64,000 nt of DNA from M55B174 sp034716235 (GCA_034716235.1 JAYEHH010000037.1:1-64000); one strand, 5' to 3'; shown: positions 35,063-43,918, counted from the stretch's first letter. Notes: generated by a model not told the origin, from the letters alone. Program-made: numbers and translations.

Positions 35063-35917
35063 ATGTCGTCTCCTAAAATTATTGATTCCCATGCTCATTT
35101 GAATTTTTCCGACTTTGATACAGATCGGGATGCTATTTTAGACGATACTTTAGATTCAGGAACATGGGTCATAAATGTAGGATCTAATTTTGAAACCAGT
35201 AGAAAAGCGGTTGAAATCGCTCAACGGTATTCTCAAGGGGTTTATGCAGCGGTGGGGATTCATCCCATTCATGTTTTGGACGAAGGATCTAGTAGAGAGG
35301 CGATATTAGACTTGATCCAGAATAATGAAAATGTAGTAGCTATTGGAGAAATCGGGCTGGATTATTTTCATCTAGAAAGCGAGAAAGGAAAATTAAAGGC
35401 GAATGAAGAAGATGCTCAATTTGTAGCAGTAGTCAAGAAAAAACAACAGACATTGCTTGCTCAACAGCTGGAATTAGTAAGGGCTGTAAATTTACCGGTT
35501 ATTTTTCATTGTCGCCATTATAAAAACTACGATGCTCATTATGATATGCTGAAAGTTATAGAGAAGTTTGCCACTTTGTATCAAAATTTTAAATTGCAAG
35601 GGGTGGTACATTGTTACACGGGCAATCTACAGTTAGCTGAAATTTATTTAAGGTTGGGGCTTTATCTTGGCTTTACTGGAGTGATTACTTTTTCTGATGA
35701 TTATAATGAGATTATCAAAAAAACTCCCCTAGAAAGAATCCTTATTGAAACTGATTCTCCCTATTTATCTCCTGAGCCAAAAAGAGGAAAAAGAAATGTA
35801 CCCGAAAATGTTAAATATGTTGCTGAGAAAATTGCTAAAATAAAAGGGATTAAAGTCTCTGAAGTAAGGAGCCAAACAGTGAAAAATACAAAGGAACTGT
35901 TTGGGCTAGGTAATTGA
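35063..35917 (+). CDS. tatD: TatD-family metal-dependent hydrolase
   Basis: The 284-residue product has the metal site DSHAHL (residues 8-13), GEIGLDYF with the Glu ligand, VIFHCRHY, VVHCYTG, and ETDSPYLSPEPKRGKRN near the C-terminus. This set defines TatD-type 3'-exonuclease/DNases. An insertion of about 20 residues around KLKANEEDAQFVAVVKKK lengthens it slightly. It is flanked by repeats on both sides. Confidence 0.93.
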   Translation: MSSPKIIDSHAHLNFSDFDTDRDAILDDTLDSGTWVINVGSNFETSRKAVEIAQRYSQGVYAAVGIHPIHVLDEGSSREAILDLIQNNENVVAIGEIGLDYFHLESEKGKLKANEEDAQFVAVVKKKQQTLLAQQLELVRAVNLPVIFHCRHYKNYDAHYDMLKVIEKFATLYQNFKLQGVVHCYTGNLQLAEIYLRLGLYLGFTGVITFSDDYNEIIKKTPLERILIETDSPYLSPEPKRGKRNVPENVKYVAEKIAKIKGIKVSEVRSQTVKNTKELFGLGN

Positions 35918-35990
35918 CAATGGACAATTGACAATGGAGAATGCCAGCCAGAGGGTGACAATCTTTTTCCCACTGTCATTCCCGTCCCGT

Positions 35991-36219
35991 CATCCCAGCA
36001 TTCGCGGGACAGGTCCGACGGGATAAATTCCAGCCCGCCTAAGCTCGCTAACTAATGTACCCATTACAGTTTTGTGACACGGCGAGGCAAGCGGGAATCC
36101 CGAGCAAATTTAGGAAAGGCTAACACAACTTGTCATTCCCGCCTGCGCGGGAATGACAAATAAAATTGTGAAGCGGGGGTGACAGTGGAGAAGCATTCCA
36201 TAATTGTAAATTGCCAGCC
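35991..36219. repeat. 229-bp long repeat, copy 2
   Basis: Nearly identical (one mismatch seen) to bases 1-229. The rest of the gap, 36213-36285, holds several short inverted words of the CCAGCC...GGCTGG and CACCCTCTGGGTG family. Apart from the tRNA at its right end, 35918-36384 has no gene I can support. Confidence 0.9.
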
Positions 36220-36384
36220 AAAGGCTCGCATGGACACGGCGAGACTGGCTGGTTTGTCTCGCCGAAGGCTGGTCACCCTCTGGGTGAAAAATTATTTTCC
36301 CTTGTCCCCATACTTAAGAAATGATACGTTTATTGATAGAAAGCATGCTAATGGTCAGAGGTTAATAGTTAGTAGTTGCGAAGC

Positions 36385-36468
36385 GCCGCGGTGGCGGAAC
36401 TGGTAGACGCGCCAGCTTTAGGAGCTGGTGAGATTTATCTTGTGGGAGTTCAAATCTCCCCCGCGGCA
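36385..36468 (+). tRNA. tRNA-Leu (anticodon TAG)
   Basis: The acceptor arms GCCGCGG (36385-36391) and CCGCGGC (36461-36467) pair perfectly. The D arm has ggcggaactggtagacgc and the anticodon stem is CCAGC/GCTGG with loop TTTAGGA, anticodon TAG at 36419-36421. The long variable arm (gtgagatttatcttgtg) is typical of leucine tRNA. The T arm is gggagTTCAAATctccc. A73 is encoded; the next bases are CCC, so CCA is not encoded and must be added. The helicase start codon follows after only 4 bases. Confidence 0.97.
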
Positions 36469-36472
36469 CCCT

Positions 36473-39400
36473 ATGTCTATTTTCAAAACTCACTATAAAA
36501 AACTAAATACTGGTCAGAAAAAAGCCGTTGACTCTCTTGAGGGACCAGTAATGGTAGCCGCTGGTCCTGGAACCGGTAAAACGGAAGTTTTAGCTTTGCG
36601 AATTGTTAATCTTATTCGGCAGAAAAAAGCCAACCCAGAAGAAATTTTAGCGCTTACTTTTAGTAATAGCGCTACGGTTTCTATGCGGAGGAGAGTAACG
36701 AAATTTTTAGGAGCTCAAGCTTATAATATTGGTATTAAAACTTTCCATAGTTTTTGTAATGATGTTATTAGTCAATATCCGGACAAATTTGTACTTCTTA
36801 AAGAATTGAGCCAGTTAAATGAATTGGAATCAATAAAAATTATTAAAACTATTTTACGCAGAGGAAAATTTAAACAGTTGAAACCTTTTTACAGCCCCTA
36901 CTGCCACCAAAAAGAAATTATTAGTACCATAAGTCAGCTTAAACAGGAAGGGGTTTCACCAAAAGAATTGGAGAGTGCTCTAGAAACAATGGCTCAAGAT
37001 TTAGAGGACACTAAAAAGATTAATCCTAGAACAGGCAAGCCTACCGGTAAATGGCAAACTCAATACAAGCAATGGGAAAAATTAAATGATTTGTTAAAAA
37101 TTTATCAAGAATATTTAGAGAAAACTCATCGGGAGGGTTGGTATGATTTTAGCGATATGATTACCTGGGTGACGGAGAAATTAAAAGAAGACCAGGAATT
37201 AAGAAATTATTATCGTGATCAGTTCAAATATATTTTGAGTGACGAATATCAGGATACGAATATCCCCCAAAGTGAAGTTATTGAAATTTTAGGCAAACCT
37301 CAAAAAAATCCTAATATTTTTATAGTAGGAGATGATGACCAGTCAATTTATCGTTTTCAAGGGGCTAGCCTGGATAATATTATTTCTTTTGAGAAAAAAT
37401 ATCCGACAGCCAAAATTATTCCTCTTAATATCAATTACCGTTCTCAACAAAAAGTGGTATCTCTCTCCAAGACTTTGATTGAAAAAAATGAAGAGAGGTT
37501 AGTGAATGTTACTCAGCAGGCTATTGATAAAAATATTCAATCATTTGCCGAGAAAGAGCAAGGGGGTCAAGTTTCGCTAGCCGAATTTTCCGAATCAGCG
37601 GTGGAAGATTATTTTATTGCTCAAAAAATTAAAGAATTGCATAAAAAGGGGATTCCTTTTAAGGAGATGGCTATTATTAACAGAACTAATCAAGATGTTT
37701 CTCAAATAGCCGATTATCTTATTAAGGCGGGTATCCCGGTAGAAATGTCTAGCACCGGCTCTATTCTTGATAAAAAAGAAACTAAGGAGATTATGAGCCT
37801 GTTAGCGGTAGCCGTTACTCCCCATAGTAACGCTATTATTTATGAGGCTATGAGTTTGGAGGTTTGGGAAATTGAACCGCGAGATTTTCTAGAATTTACC
37901 TATCAAGCCGGTAAAGAGAAAATTAACTACTTTGATTTTTTCAACCGATTAGAAAGTGAGTCAGAGAAAAAATCACTAGAAAATACAACTAAATGGCAAG
38001 ACTTTAAAAAGATTAAATTTTTCTTTGAGACGGTTGCTCGTTGGCATCAGGAAAGTGTATCTACGCCGGCGATTTTAATGTTAGAAAAAGTTATCAATGA
38101 TTCGGGGCTCATTAAAAGTTGTCTAGAAAAAAAAGATATTAGAAAACTTAATCGAATATTCTCGCTATTTTCTTTTGTGAAAGAAAATAATCGTAAGAAT
38201 CCTTTTTTAAAGTTAAAGAGCGTAATAAATGATTTAGAAATAATGCGGGAAGACAGATTAACCATTAAAGAAAAGGAGCTTTCTATGGCAGAGGATGATG
38301 TGCGAGTTATCACAGCTCACGCCGCTAAAGGTTTAGAATTTGAAGTAGTCTTTATTCCTCGGCTGTATCAAGGTAACTGGGACGGAAAAAGAAAAAACCA
38401 AGTTATCAAAATTCCTTGGAATCTTTTAACTAGACTCAAAAGAGAAGAAAACGAATCGGCAAAAAGTGATGATGAAAGAAGACTGTTTTTTGTAGCTCTT
38501 ACCCGGGCTAAAAGTCAGCTATTTTTAAGCCGAGCCGATCGTTACGATTATTTGAATAGTTCTGGGGAGAAAACTCCTTCTAGGTTTCTAGCAGAAATTG
38601 ACAGCCAGTTAGTAAAAAAGTGTTCTCCTGAAAAATACGAGGATGCGACCTTAGCAAGAATGAAAATTGAACTTAAAAAAACACCAATTGTCAAAAAGGG
38701 GAATCGGTTAAAACAGGAAACCAGTTTCTTGCGTCAAAGAGTGGAGGACTTAGCTCTGAGTCCTACCAGTTTAAACCTTTATCTAAATTGTCCTCGTCGG
38801 TATAAATACGAGAAATTATTGATGATTCCTAGCGCTAAAAATAAAGCGGCTTCTTTGGGAACGGCTATTCATGAGGCACTAGAGAAGTTTTTTCAAGATT
38901 TCCAAAAAGATAAAAAGGTCAATCAGGCTTCTTTGATTTCCTTTTTTAGAGAGGCTGTAGCAAAGGAAGTTTTGGCTAAAAGTGATTTGGAAGATATGCT
39001 TAGGGAGGGAGAAAGACTCTTGAATGATTATTATGCAGAATACAGTCAAGATTTTGTAAAACCGGTAGAGCTAGAAATGAGTTTCGGTAAGGTTTATTTA
39101 TCGGGGGCATCAGCAACCAACAAGAAAAATGAGAAGGCGGTTTTATTGACCGGTAAAATAGATAAAATTGAAAAAATTAGCCAACAGGAAAAAACTGAAA
39201 AAGGCAAAATTCCGGTCAAAGTTATTGATTACAAAACAGGAATGCCTCAAACTAAAAATCAGATTTTAGGTAATACAAAAAACTCATCTGGAGATGTTTA
39301 CCGACAAATGGTTTTCTATAAGCTACTCTCTCTTTTAGATAAAAAATTTCCTTATTCAGTGACAGAAGTTGAAGTTGATTTTATTAAATCTCAAAATGGA

Positions 39401-39571
39401 CGCTTCAGAAGAGAAAGTTTTGAAATAACTAAAGAAGAAACAGATAAATTACAAAAACAAATTAACGAAGTAGTCAGAAAAATAAAAAATTTAGAATTTG
39501 GACCAACTAAAGATACCAGGAATTGCCAGCGTTGCGATTTGAAGGATCTTTGTTCCTTGGTTGAAGAATAG
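36473..39571 (+). CDS. UvrD/Rep-type helicase fused to an Fe-S RecB/Cas4-like nuclease
   Basis: Taking the ATG at 36473 the protein has 1032 residues. An SF1 helicase begins at once: QKKAVDSLEG, Walker A GPGTGKT (31-37), Walker B DEYQD (257-261), GDDDQSIYRFQGA, and VITAHAAKGLEFEVVFIPRL before the ALTRAK block. A PD-(D/E)XK nuclease follows from about 765, with SLGTAIHEALEKFF, LTGKIDKIE and VIDYKTG. Cysteines 773, 1018, 1021 and 1027 have the C-xn-C-x2-C-x5-C spacing of AddB/Cas4 Fe-S nucleases. The layout is that of AdnA-like or RecB-like end-processing enzymes. An in-frame start at 36428 lies inside the tRNA gene and is rejected. Confidence 0.93.
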   Translation: MSIFKTHYKKLNTGQKKAVDSLEGPVMVAAGPGTGKTEVLALRIVNLIRQKKANPEEILALTFSNSATVSMRRRVTKFLGAQAYNIGIKTFHSFCNDVISQYPDKFVLLKELSQLNELESIKIIKTILRRGKFKQLKPFYSPYCHQKEIISTISQLKQEGVSPKELESALETMAQDLEDTKKINPRTGKPTGKWQTQYKQWEKLNDLLKIYQEYLEKTHREGWYDFSDMITWVTEKLKEDQELRNYYRDQFKYILSDEYQDTNIPQSEVIEILGKPQKNPNIFIVGDDDQSIYRFQGASLDNIISFEKKYPTAKIIPLNINYRSQQKVVSLSKTLIEKNEERLVNVTQQAIDKNIQSFAEKEQGGQVSLAEFSESAVEDYFIAQKIKELHKKGIPFKEMAIINRTNQDVSQIADYLIKAGIPVEMSSTGSILDKKETKEIMSLLAVAVTPHSNAIIYEAMSLEVWEIEPRDFLEFTYQAGKEKINYFDFFNRLESESEKKSLENTTKWQDFKKIKFFFETVARWHQESVSTPAILMLEKVINDSGLIKSCLEKKDIRKLNRIFSLFSFVKENNRKNPFLKLKSVINDLEIMREDRLTIKEKELSMAEDDVRVITAHAAKGLEFEVVFIPRLYQGNWDGKRKNQVIKIPWNLLTRLKREENESAKSDDERRLFFVALTRAKSQLFLSRADRYDYLNSSGEKTPSRFLAEIDSQLVKKCSPEKYEDATLARMKIELKKTPIVKKGNRLKQETSFLRQRVEDLALSPTSLNLYLNCPRRYKYEKLLMIPSAKNKAASLGTAIHEALEKFFQDFQKDKKVNQASLISFFREAVAKEVLAKSDLEDMLREGERLLNDYYAEYSQDFVKPVELEMSFGKVYLSGASATNKKNEKAVLLTGKIDKIEKISQQEKTEKGKIPVKVIDYKTGMPQTKNQILGNTKNSSGDVYRQMVFYKLLSLLDKKFPYSVTEVEVDFIKSQNGRFRRESFEITKEETDKLQKQINEVVRKIKNLEFGPTKDTRNCQRCDLKDLCSLVEE

Positions 39572-39652
39572 ATTTGTCTAAATTTGCTCGGGATTGTCAT
39601 CCAAGGGGTGACCAGCCCGGCACATTTAAGAAATGTTTAATTTTGTTTGGTT

Positions 39653-39680
39653 GTAGAGACGCAAGATTTTGCGTCTCTAC
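39653..39680. repeat. Palindrome of the AGACG family
   Basis: A near-perfect 28-base palindrome with arms GTAGAGACGC and GCGTCTCTAC. Related copies lie at 6325-6350 and 39760-39786. Confidence 0.8.
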
Positions 39681-39759
39681 GGAAAATAATCACAATCGTA
39701 ATAAATTTGGACCACAATCTAAAAATTGTCTCACGTTAGGTAGACGCGGAGATAACAAA

Positions 39760-39786
39760 TAGAGACAGGTTTTAAACCTGTCTCTA
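39760..39786. repeat. Perfect 27-base palindrome (AGAGACAGGTTT)
   Basis: Two 13-base arms, TAGAGACAGGTTT and its complement, surround one T. It shares the AGAGAC end with 39653-39680 but has a different centre. The region 39572-39892 holds these two palindromes and a fragment of the CCCGAGCAAATTTAG element, and no gene. Confidence 0.8.
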
Positions 39787-39880
39787 CAAATTTAAAATTT
39801 CTTTCATCTTCCTTTAATTTATTTTTTCAGGTCTTTTAATAATCTATTCTCTATACTGAATTAGAATAATTTTGAAGAAC

Positions 39881-39887
39881 GGAGGTG
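39881..39887 (+). promoter_or_regulatory. Strong Shine-Dalgarno sequence
   Basis: GGAGGTG is 5 bases before the ATG at 39893 and fixes that start against the ATG at 39872. A TATACT (39852-39857) upstream could be a -10 box, but no convincing -35 box is seen. Confidence 0.7.
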
Positions 39888-39892
39888 ATAAA

Positions 39893-40570
39893 ATGAGCAA
39901 TAGAAAATTTTCAGCTAATTCTTTTGAAGCTTCCAATGGTAACCTTGCCTTTCTGGGAAGCCGAAAAAGAAAAATTGTCTTAGCCACTTTAATTTTATTG
40001 GTGCTTGCTTTTGCCTTAAGTGTTCGTTCTTATTTTTCTGCCGATAAAGGCATTCTTGGAAATAATGTGGCTATGGCTACCTTGGATTTAGAAATAACTG
40101 AAGAAGATGGTTCAGCATTAACCCCTTTTGATTTTGGAGATATTTATCCAGGTTGGAATCATGAAATGCGGGGGAAAATTAAAAATGTCGGTTCGGCGGA
40201 TTTGATTTTTAGAACACAGGTACAGGGTGGTACTGCCGATTTTGAAAGTCTAGCCAGGACCATTCTTTATGATTTGCAAATAAAAAATGAGTTTGGAGTG
40301 ATGGTTTATTCTCAAAATGGCTATTTGGATAATCTAGGATCAGATAATTGTCTTATGAACATTGCTATTAATCCGAACGATTCTTTTGTTTATTCTCTTA
40401 GCTTAAACATCCCGGTTGATATGGATGATCATACCACTCCCGAAAATGACGACGACAACCAGTATCAGGGGAAGAATGCTCAATTTGATTTTGTGATTCA
40501 ATCCACTCAAGCAAATAATACGAGCTGGACCGGACTTTTGACAGGTTTTAATTTCCCTCATCAAGCCTAA
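39893..40570 (+). CDS. Camelysin/TasA-like exported protein
   Basis: The 225-residue product has a short basic N-terminus, a hydrophobic segment (about 30-47, VLATLILLVLAFALSV), then the CalY/TasA-like start ATLDLEITEEDG and FDFGDIYPGWNHEMRGKIKNVGSADLIFRTQV. This is the beta-sandwich pattern of the camelysin (M73)/SipW-dependent family. Bacillus members form biofilm fibres; peptidase activity is doubtful for most. It has the strongest ribosome binding site of the region, suggesting high expression of a surface or fibre protein. The next gene also encodes a secreted protein. Confidence 0.75.
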   Translation: MSNRKFSANSFEASNGNLAFLGSRKRKIVLATLILLVLAFALSVRSYFSADKGILGNNVAMATLDLEITEEDGSALTPFDFGDIYPGWNHEMRGKIKNVGSADLIFRTQVQGGTADFESLARTILYDLQIKNEFGVMVYSQNGYLDNLGSDNCLMNIAINPNDSFVYSLSLNIPVDMDDHTTPENDDDNQYQGKNAQFDFVIQSTQANNTSWTGLLTGFNFPHQA

Positions 40571-40669
40571 AAGTTATGAAGTCCAGAAATTTAAGTCATT
40601 AGGCTTAACAAGTTTGAAGTGGCAATAATTAGGTGGTAGTAACTAGGAATTAATTAATTAGTAAATTTA

Positions 40670-41956
40670 ATGCTGAAAACTCTCGGGCTCATTTGCTTGT
40701 TATTTATAACGATTAGTTGTTGGGTTGAGCCGGAATATGCCGAAGCTAATTTTTCCAAAAGTTTCTTTGTTCAAAACAACAGACTGGGTTTAGGGGATTG
40801 GACAAGTCCTAGCCTAGAAATTATTCAAAGTCCTCAGGAAAATATGGCTTACGAGAGTTTAAGCATTAGGGTTAAAGGGGTAGATACTATTTCTGCTATT
40901 AGTAATTTTGAATACTTACTTTATTCGCATACCCCAGCTGATCTTGCGTCGGATTGGGTTCAAACATTAAAAACAATTACTTGCGACGACCCAGAAGAAA
41001 ATTCAGAAAGTGAAGGTCTGACTCAAGAAAAAGAAATACTATTGTCTTTAGATAAAATTGAAAATTCAAATCATAAACTTTGCCTTGATGATGAAATATG
41101 GTGCGAAGATGGCCCGCTACCTGCTGGAGAATACTATTTAATTATTCACGCTTATGACTCCAGCCAGACCCTGGATGTTTTAGGAAACAAAAGTGAAGAT
41201 TTAATCTACCAATTTATCAAAAAAGAAGCTCAAGTTATTTGCCAACTAGGAACTATTAAAGTTAAAGCAGGAGAAGAAATTAATTTTCCTAATGTTACTT
41301 GTGCTGACGAACCGGAACTTGAAGAAATTAAGTGGGATTTAGACGAAGCGGACGGAGTAGATTTTACTAATCCCGATTTATTGGGTAACGCTCCTATATT
41401 AACGGAAGGAATTACCATCCCAGGCACCTATTCTGTTACCGTTGAAGCTAAAAATATAGAGGGAATAGTTAAAAGACAATCTTTCAGAATGGATGTAAGC
41501 AATCCCGTACTTAATTATGGAGATTTAATCATTAATGAATTTATTCCAAACCCTGTCGGAGATGACAAGGCTGTAATGCCAGCAGGGGAATGGGTAGAAA
41601 TCTATAATAAATTGGCAGTAGGAATAGATTTATTGGGATTTGTAGTTTATGACAACTATGATGAACATGATTTGCCTTTAACTAAAAATAATTGTCAGGA
41701 TAATTCTACCTTAATTTTCCCGCACTCTTATAAAGTGATATACCGAAATGGTGATCCACAATTCTCACTCAATAATAGTGGTTTAGAAAAAATTCGTCTC
41801 TTTAATGGATTTATAGAAAACGAGGCTATTATTTTAACTGATTATGAATATTCAGGAGGAGTCATAGAGGGAAAATCTTTGGCTCGGATGCCTAATCTTG
41901 ACGGTGATTTTCAGCAAATGGTTCCTACTCCAGGAGAAGAAAACAAAAATCCCTGA
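40670..41956 (+). CDS. Secreted protein with C-terminal lamin-tail domain
   Basis: A signal peptide (about residues 1-26, LGLICLLFITISCWV) may end in a lipobox-like ISC. Two Ig- or PKD-like segments follow, one containing PGTYSVTVEAKNIEG. A lamin-tail domain starts near residue 283 (GDLIINEFIPNP...GEWVEIYN...LLGFVVYD) and ends with GKSLARMPN and TPGEENKNP. Such domains occur in exported bacterial surface proteins and nucleases, usually as adhesion or binding modules. No catalytic domain is visible. It follows the camelysin-like gene by 99 bases and ends inside an intrinsic terminator. Confidence 0.75.
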   Translation: MLKTLGLICLLFITISCWVEPEYAEANFSKSFFVQNNRLGLGDWTSPSLEIIQSPQENMAYESLSIRVKGVDTISAISNFEYLLYSHTPADLASDWVQTLKTITCDDPEENSESEGLTQEKEILLSLDKIENSNHKLCLDDEIWCEDGPLPAGEYYLIIHAYDSSQTLDVLGNKSEDLIYQFIKKEAQVICQLGTIKVKAGEEINFPNVTCADEPELEEIKWDLDEADGVDFTNPDLLGNAPILTEGITIPGTYSVTVEAKNIEGIVKRQSFRMDVSNPVLNYGDLIINEFIPNPVGDDKAVMPAGEWVEIYNKLAVGIDLLGFVVYDNYDEHDLPLTKNNCQDNSTLIFPHSYKVIYRNGDPQFSLNNSGLEKIRLFNGFIENEAIILTDYEYSGGVIEGKSLARMPNLDGDFQQMVPTPGEENKNP

Positions 41957-41972
41957 CATTGCAGGGATTTTT
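41945..41972 (+). terminator. Intrinsic terminator overlapping a stop codon
   Basis: AAAAATCCCTG (41945-41955) pairs perfectly with CAGGGATTTTT (41962-41972). The TGA stop of the lamin-tail gene (41954-41956) lies in the stem, and the T-run follows on the plus strand. With its A-run it may also act on the minus strand. Confidence 0.85.
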
Positions 41973-42099
41973 GTTAACTAAGCTTATGTTTAAACCGAGT
42001 AATTTGTGGGTAAAGTACGACGAAGAATATACCTCGGAAATCTTTTATTTTTGTTCATTTTATTCTATCTATTCTGTAAATTAATTAATTTACAGACAT

Positions 42100-42789
42100 T
42101 TACAGGCTCGGAACTTGCTGGCTAAAAACTTTTAAGTGATCCAGTTGTCCCGGTGTTAATGTCTTCGACGCTTCTAAAGCTGACTCAATATCACTTTCAG
42201 AAAATGCTTTCGTTTCTCCTATGTTGAGTCGGGAGGAATATCCCATTTTTTTCGCTAAATAATCCTCCATGTAAATCTTGTGTTCCGCAGTGACTGAGGA
42301 ATCATTATGAGTATCCAAATACTGACTGACCGCTGAACGGGCTAAAGTTGTTAAACTGTCGCCACTAGCAGCCGTTACTTCATAAGAACCATTAGTTTGG
42401 GAAACTACCGCTTCCTGTTTAGGAGCTTCTTCTACTGCTTCTGCTGCTTCTGCTACTGCTTCTTTCACTTCATCTCCAGTAGCTATTTCATCTCCAGTTT
42501 TTTCTTCAATGCCAGCTACTTGTTCTGCATCAGCATCTCCCTCTTCTTCATCAGCAAGTTTAGCAGAATCTTCTTCAATTAATTTCTGTAAATCTGTTTT
42601 TTCAGTAGTTTCTTCTGCTAATTTTTCTCCAGCATCTTCAGCCCCTCGTTTAGAATAGGAGTAAACTCCTAAAGCGATAACTAAGACAATAACAATTGAT
42701 AGAACTATTCGAACATTGTCCTGTATCCAAGTTTTGATTTCCGAAGGCCAATTTCCTGAAGGTTCAGGAATATCACCTTCATTCTTCAT
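42100..42789 (-). CDS. Membrane-anchored acidic protein with C-terminal LysM-like segment
   Basis: The 229-residue product has one membrane segment (about residues 24-42, RIVLSIVIVLVIALGVYSY). A long Glu/Ala-rich stretch (about 50-130) looks disordered, and a C-terminal segment, SYEVTAASGDSLTTLARSAV, resembles the start of a LysM peptidoglycan-binding module. A GTG at 42798 is in frame, but GGGAGGTG overlaps it and is correctly placed for the ATG at 42789, so that start is preferred. The domain call is tentative; the function is unknown. It has its own promoter and is not cotranscribed with prmC. Confidence 0.7.
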   Translation of the reverse strand: MKNEGDIPEPSGNWPSEIKTWIQDNVRIVLSIVIVLVIALGVYSYSKRGAEDAGEKLAEETTEKTDLQKLIEEDSAKLADEEEGDADAEQVAGIEEKTGDEIATGDEVKEAVAEAAEAVEEAPKQEAVVSQTNGSYEVTAASGDSLTTLARSAVSQYLDTHNDSSVTAEHKIYMEDYLAKKMGYSSRLNIGETKAFSESDIESALEASKTLTPGQLDHLKVFSQQVPSL

Positions 42790-42853
42790 CTTGCTCACCT
42801 CCCTTCATTTATTTTTGTAACAAACTTTTAATAAAAGTTTCGACCGTTAGGCA

Positions 42854-42882
42854 ATCCTAGCAATAGAGCCAGTAAGTGTCAA
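42854..42882 (-). promoter_or_regulatory. Candidate promoter for the LysM-like gene
   Basis: On the minus strand TTGACA (42877-42882) and TAGGAT (42854-42859) are 17 bases apart, about 65 bases before the start codon, whose leader carries GGGAGG. Confidence 0.5.
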
Positions 42883-42973
42883 ACGAATGTGGTTACAATG
42901 TCTAATAATATACCATTAAAACCAATGTTATATACTAGAATAGAATCTAGGTGCTATAAATGCGATTTATTAT

Positions 42974-43918
42974 TTATTTTATTTCTTTTTTAATTCTCAA
43001 CACTCTATATTTTTTACTTAGGTCTTTAAAGAATTGAACATCTGAGAAGGCATTTTTCTTTTGCAGATACAGCTCTAATGGTTTCTTTTGCCGAGGGTCT
43101 ATCTCCAGAAAGGTGTAACAGGTTGTTTTGTTTTCTAAACTAGCAATTTGGTCTAACAGTTTTTTAATGAGTTCCATCCCCATATCTTTAGCGATTAGAG
43201 CTGATTTGGGTTCATATTTAATATCCGGTGCTGTAGCTAGGTATTGTTTTTTTGAAAGATAGGGCAAATTAGCGGTAATTATTAAAGAGGAAAATTTATT
43301 TAGCTTATTTTTAGAAAGAAAAGATAAAAGATCTGCTTGAAAAACCTTTAATTTCTGATGAGGATTATGTTTTTTAAAATTTTGGGAAGCTATTTTTAAA
43401 GCCTCGGCCGATTTATCGGAAGCAAAATAAGTTATTTTTTGACTAGCCTCTAGTTTTTTAGCCAGAGCGGTAATAATACAACCGCTACCAGTACCAACAT
43501 CAACCACTAACAAAGAAGTTTGTTTCTCATTATTATTCTCTTTATTTTCTTGGATATTTTTGTTCCCATCCTTATTTTGTTGAAATTTGCCAATAGTTTG
43601 TAGAGTAAGATCTACCAACAATTCAGTTTCAGGGCGAGGGATGAGAGTATTTCTATCTACTCTAAAGTTTAGACCATAGAATTCTTTAGATTCAGCCAAA
43701 TAAGCCATTGGCTCTCCTTGCATCCTGCGCTTAATCAGACGATTAATTTTATTTTGAGTGTTTTTAGCTACCAAAAAAGTTGGGTTAGCATAAATCCATT
43801 CTTTTGTTTTCTTTAAAATCTGACCAATAATTAATTCACTATCTAGCGGAGAGAGAGGAGATTGAGCTAAGATTTCTTGTAAAGTTTTAGTAGGTAAAGT
43901 TTTTTGGCTGGTATCCAT
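42974..43918 (-). CDS. prmC: Release factor glutamine methyltransferase
   Basis: PrmC methylates the Gln of the GGQ motif in release factors. The 314-residue product has the N-terminal helical domain with ELIIGQILKKTKEW, LIPRPETELLVDLTL, the SAM motif VDVGTGSGCIITALA and the catalytic-site NLPYLSK. Most PrmC proteins have NPPY; the Leu is a deviation that by eye also resembles KsgA-type motifs, but the rest of the protein is clearly PrmC. It follows prfA by 15 bases, the usual enzyme-substrate gene pair. Confidence 0.93.
   Translation of the reverse strand: MDTSQKTLPTKTLQEILAQSPLSPLDSELIIGQILKKTKEWIYANPTFLVAKNTQNKINRLIKRRMQGEPMAYLAESKEFYGLNFRVDRNTLIPRPETELLVDLTLQTIGKFQQNKDGNKNIQENKENNNEKQTSLLVVDVGTGSGCIITALAKKLEASQKITYFASDKSAEALKIASQNFKKHNPHQKLKVFQADLLSFLSKNKLNKFSSLIITANLPYLSKKQYLATAPDIKYEPKSALIAKDMGMELIKKLLDQIASLENKTTCYTFLEIDPRQKKPLELYLQKKNAFSDVQFFKDLSKKYRVLRIKKEIK

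Noticed and set aside
36179..36406. Open frame of about 75 codons within repeat copy 2 and the tRNA-Leu leader
   Set aside because: It consists of repeat and tRNA sequence and has no protein-like features.
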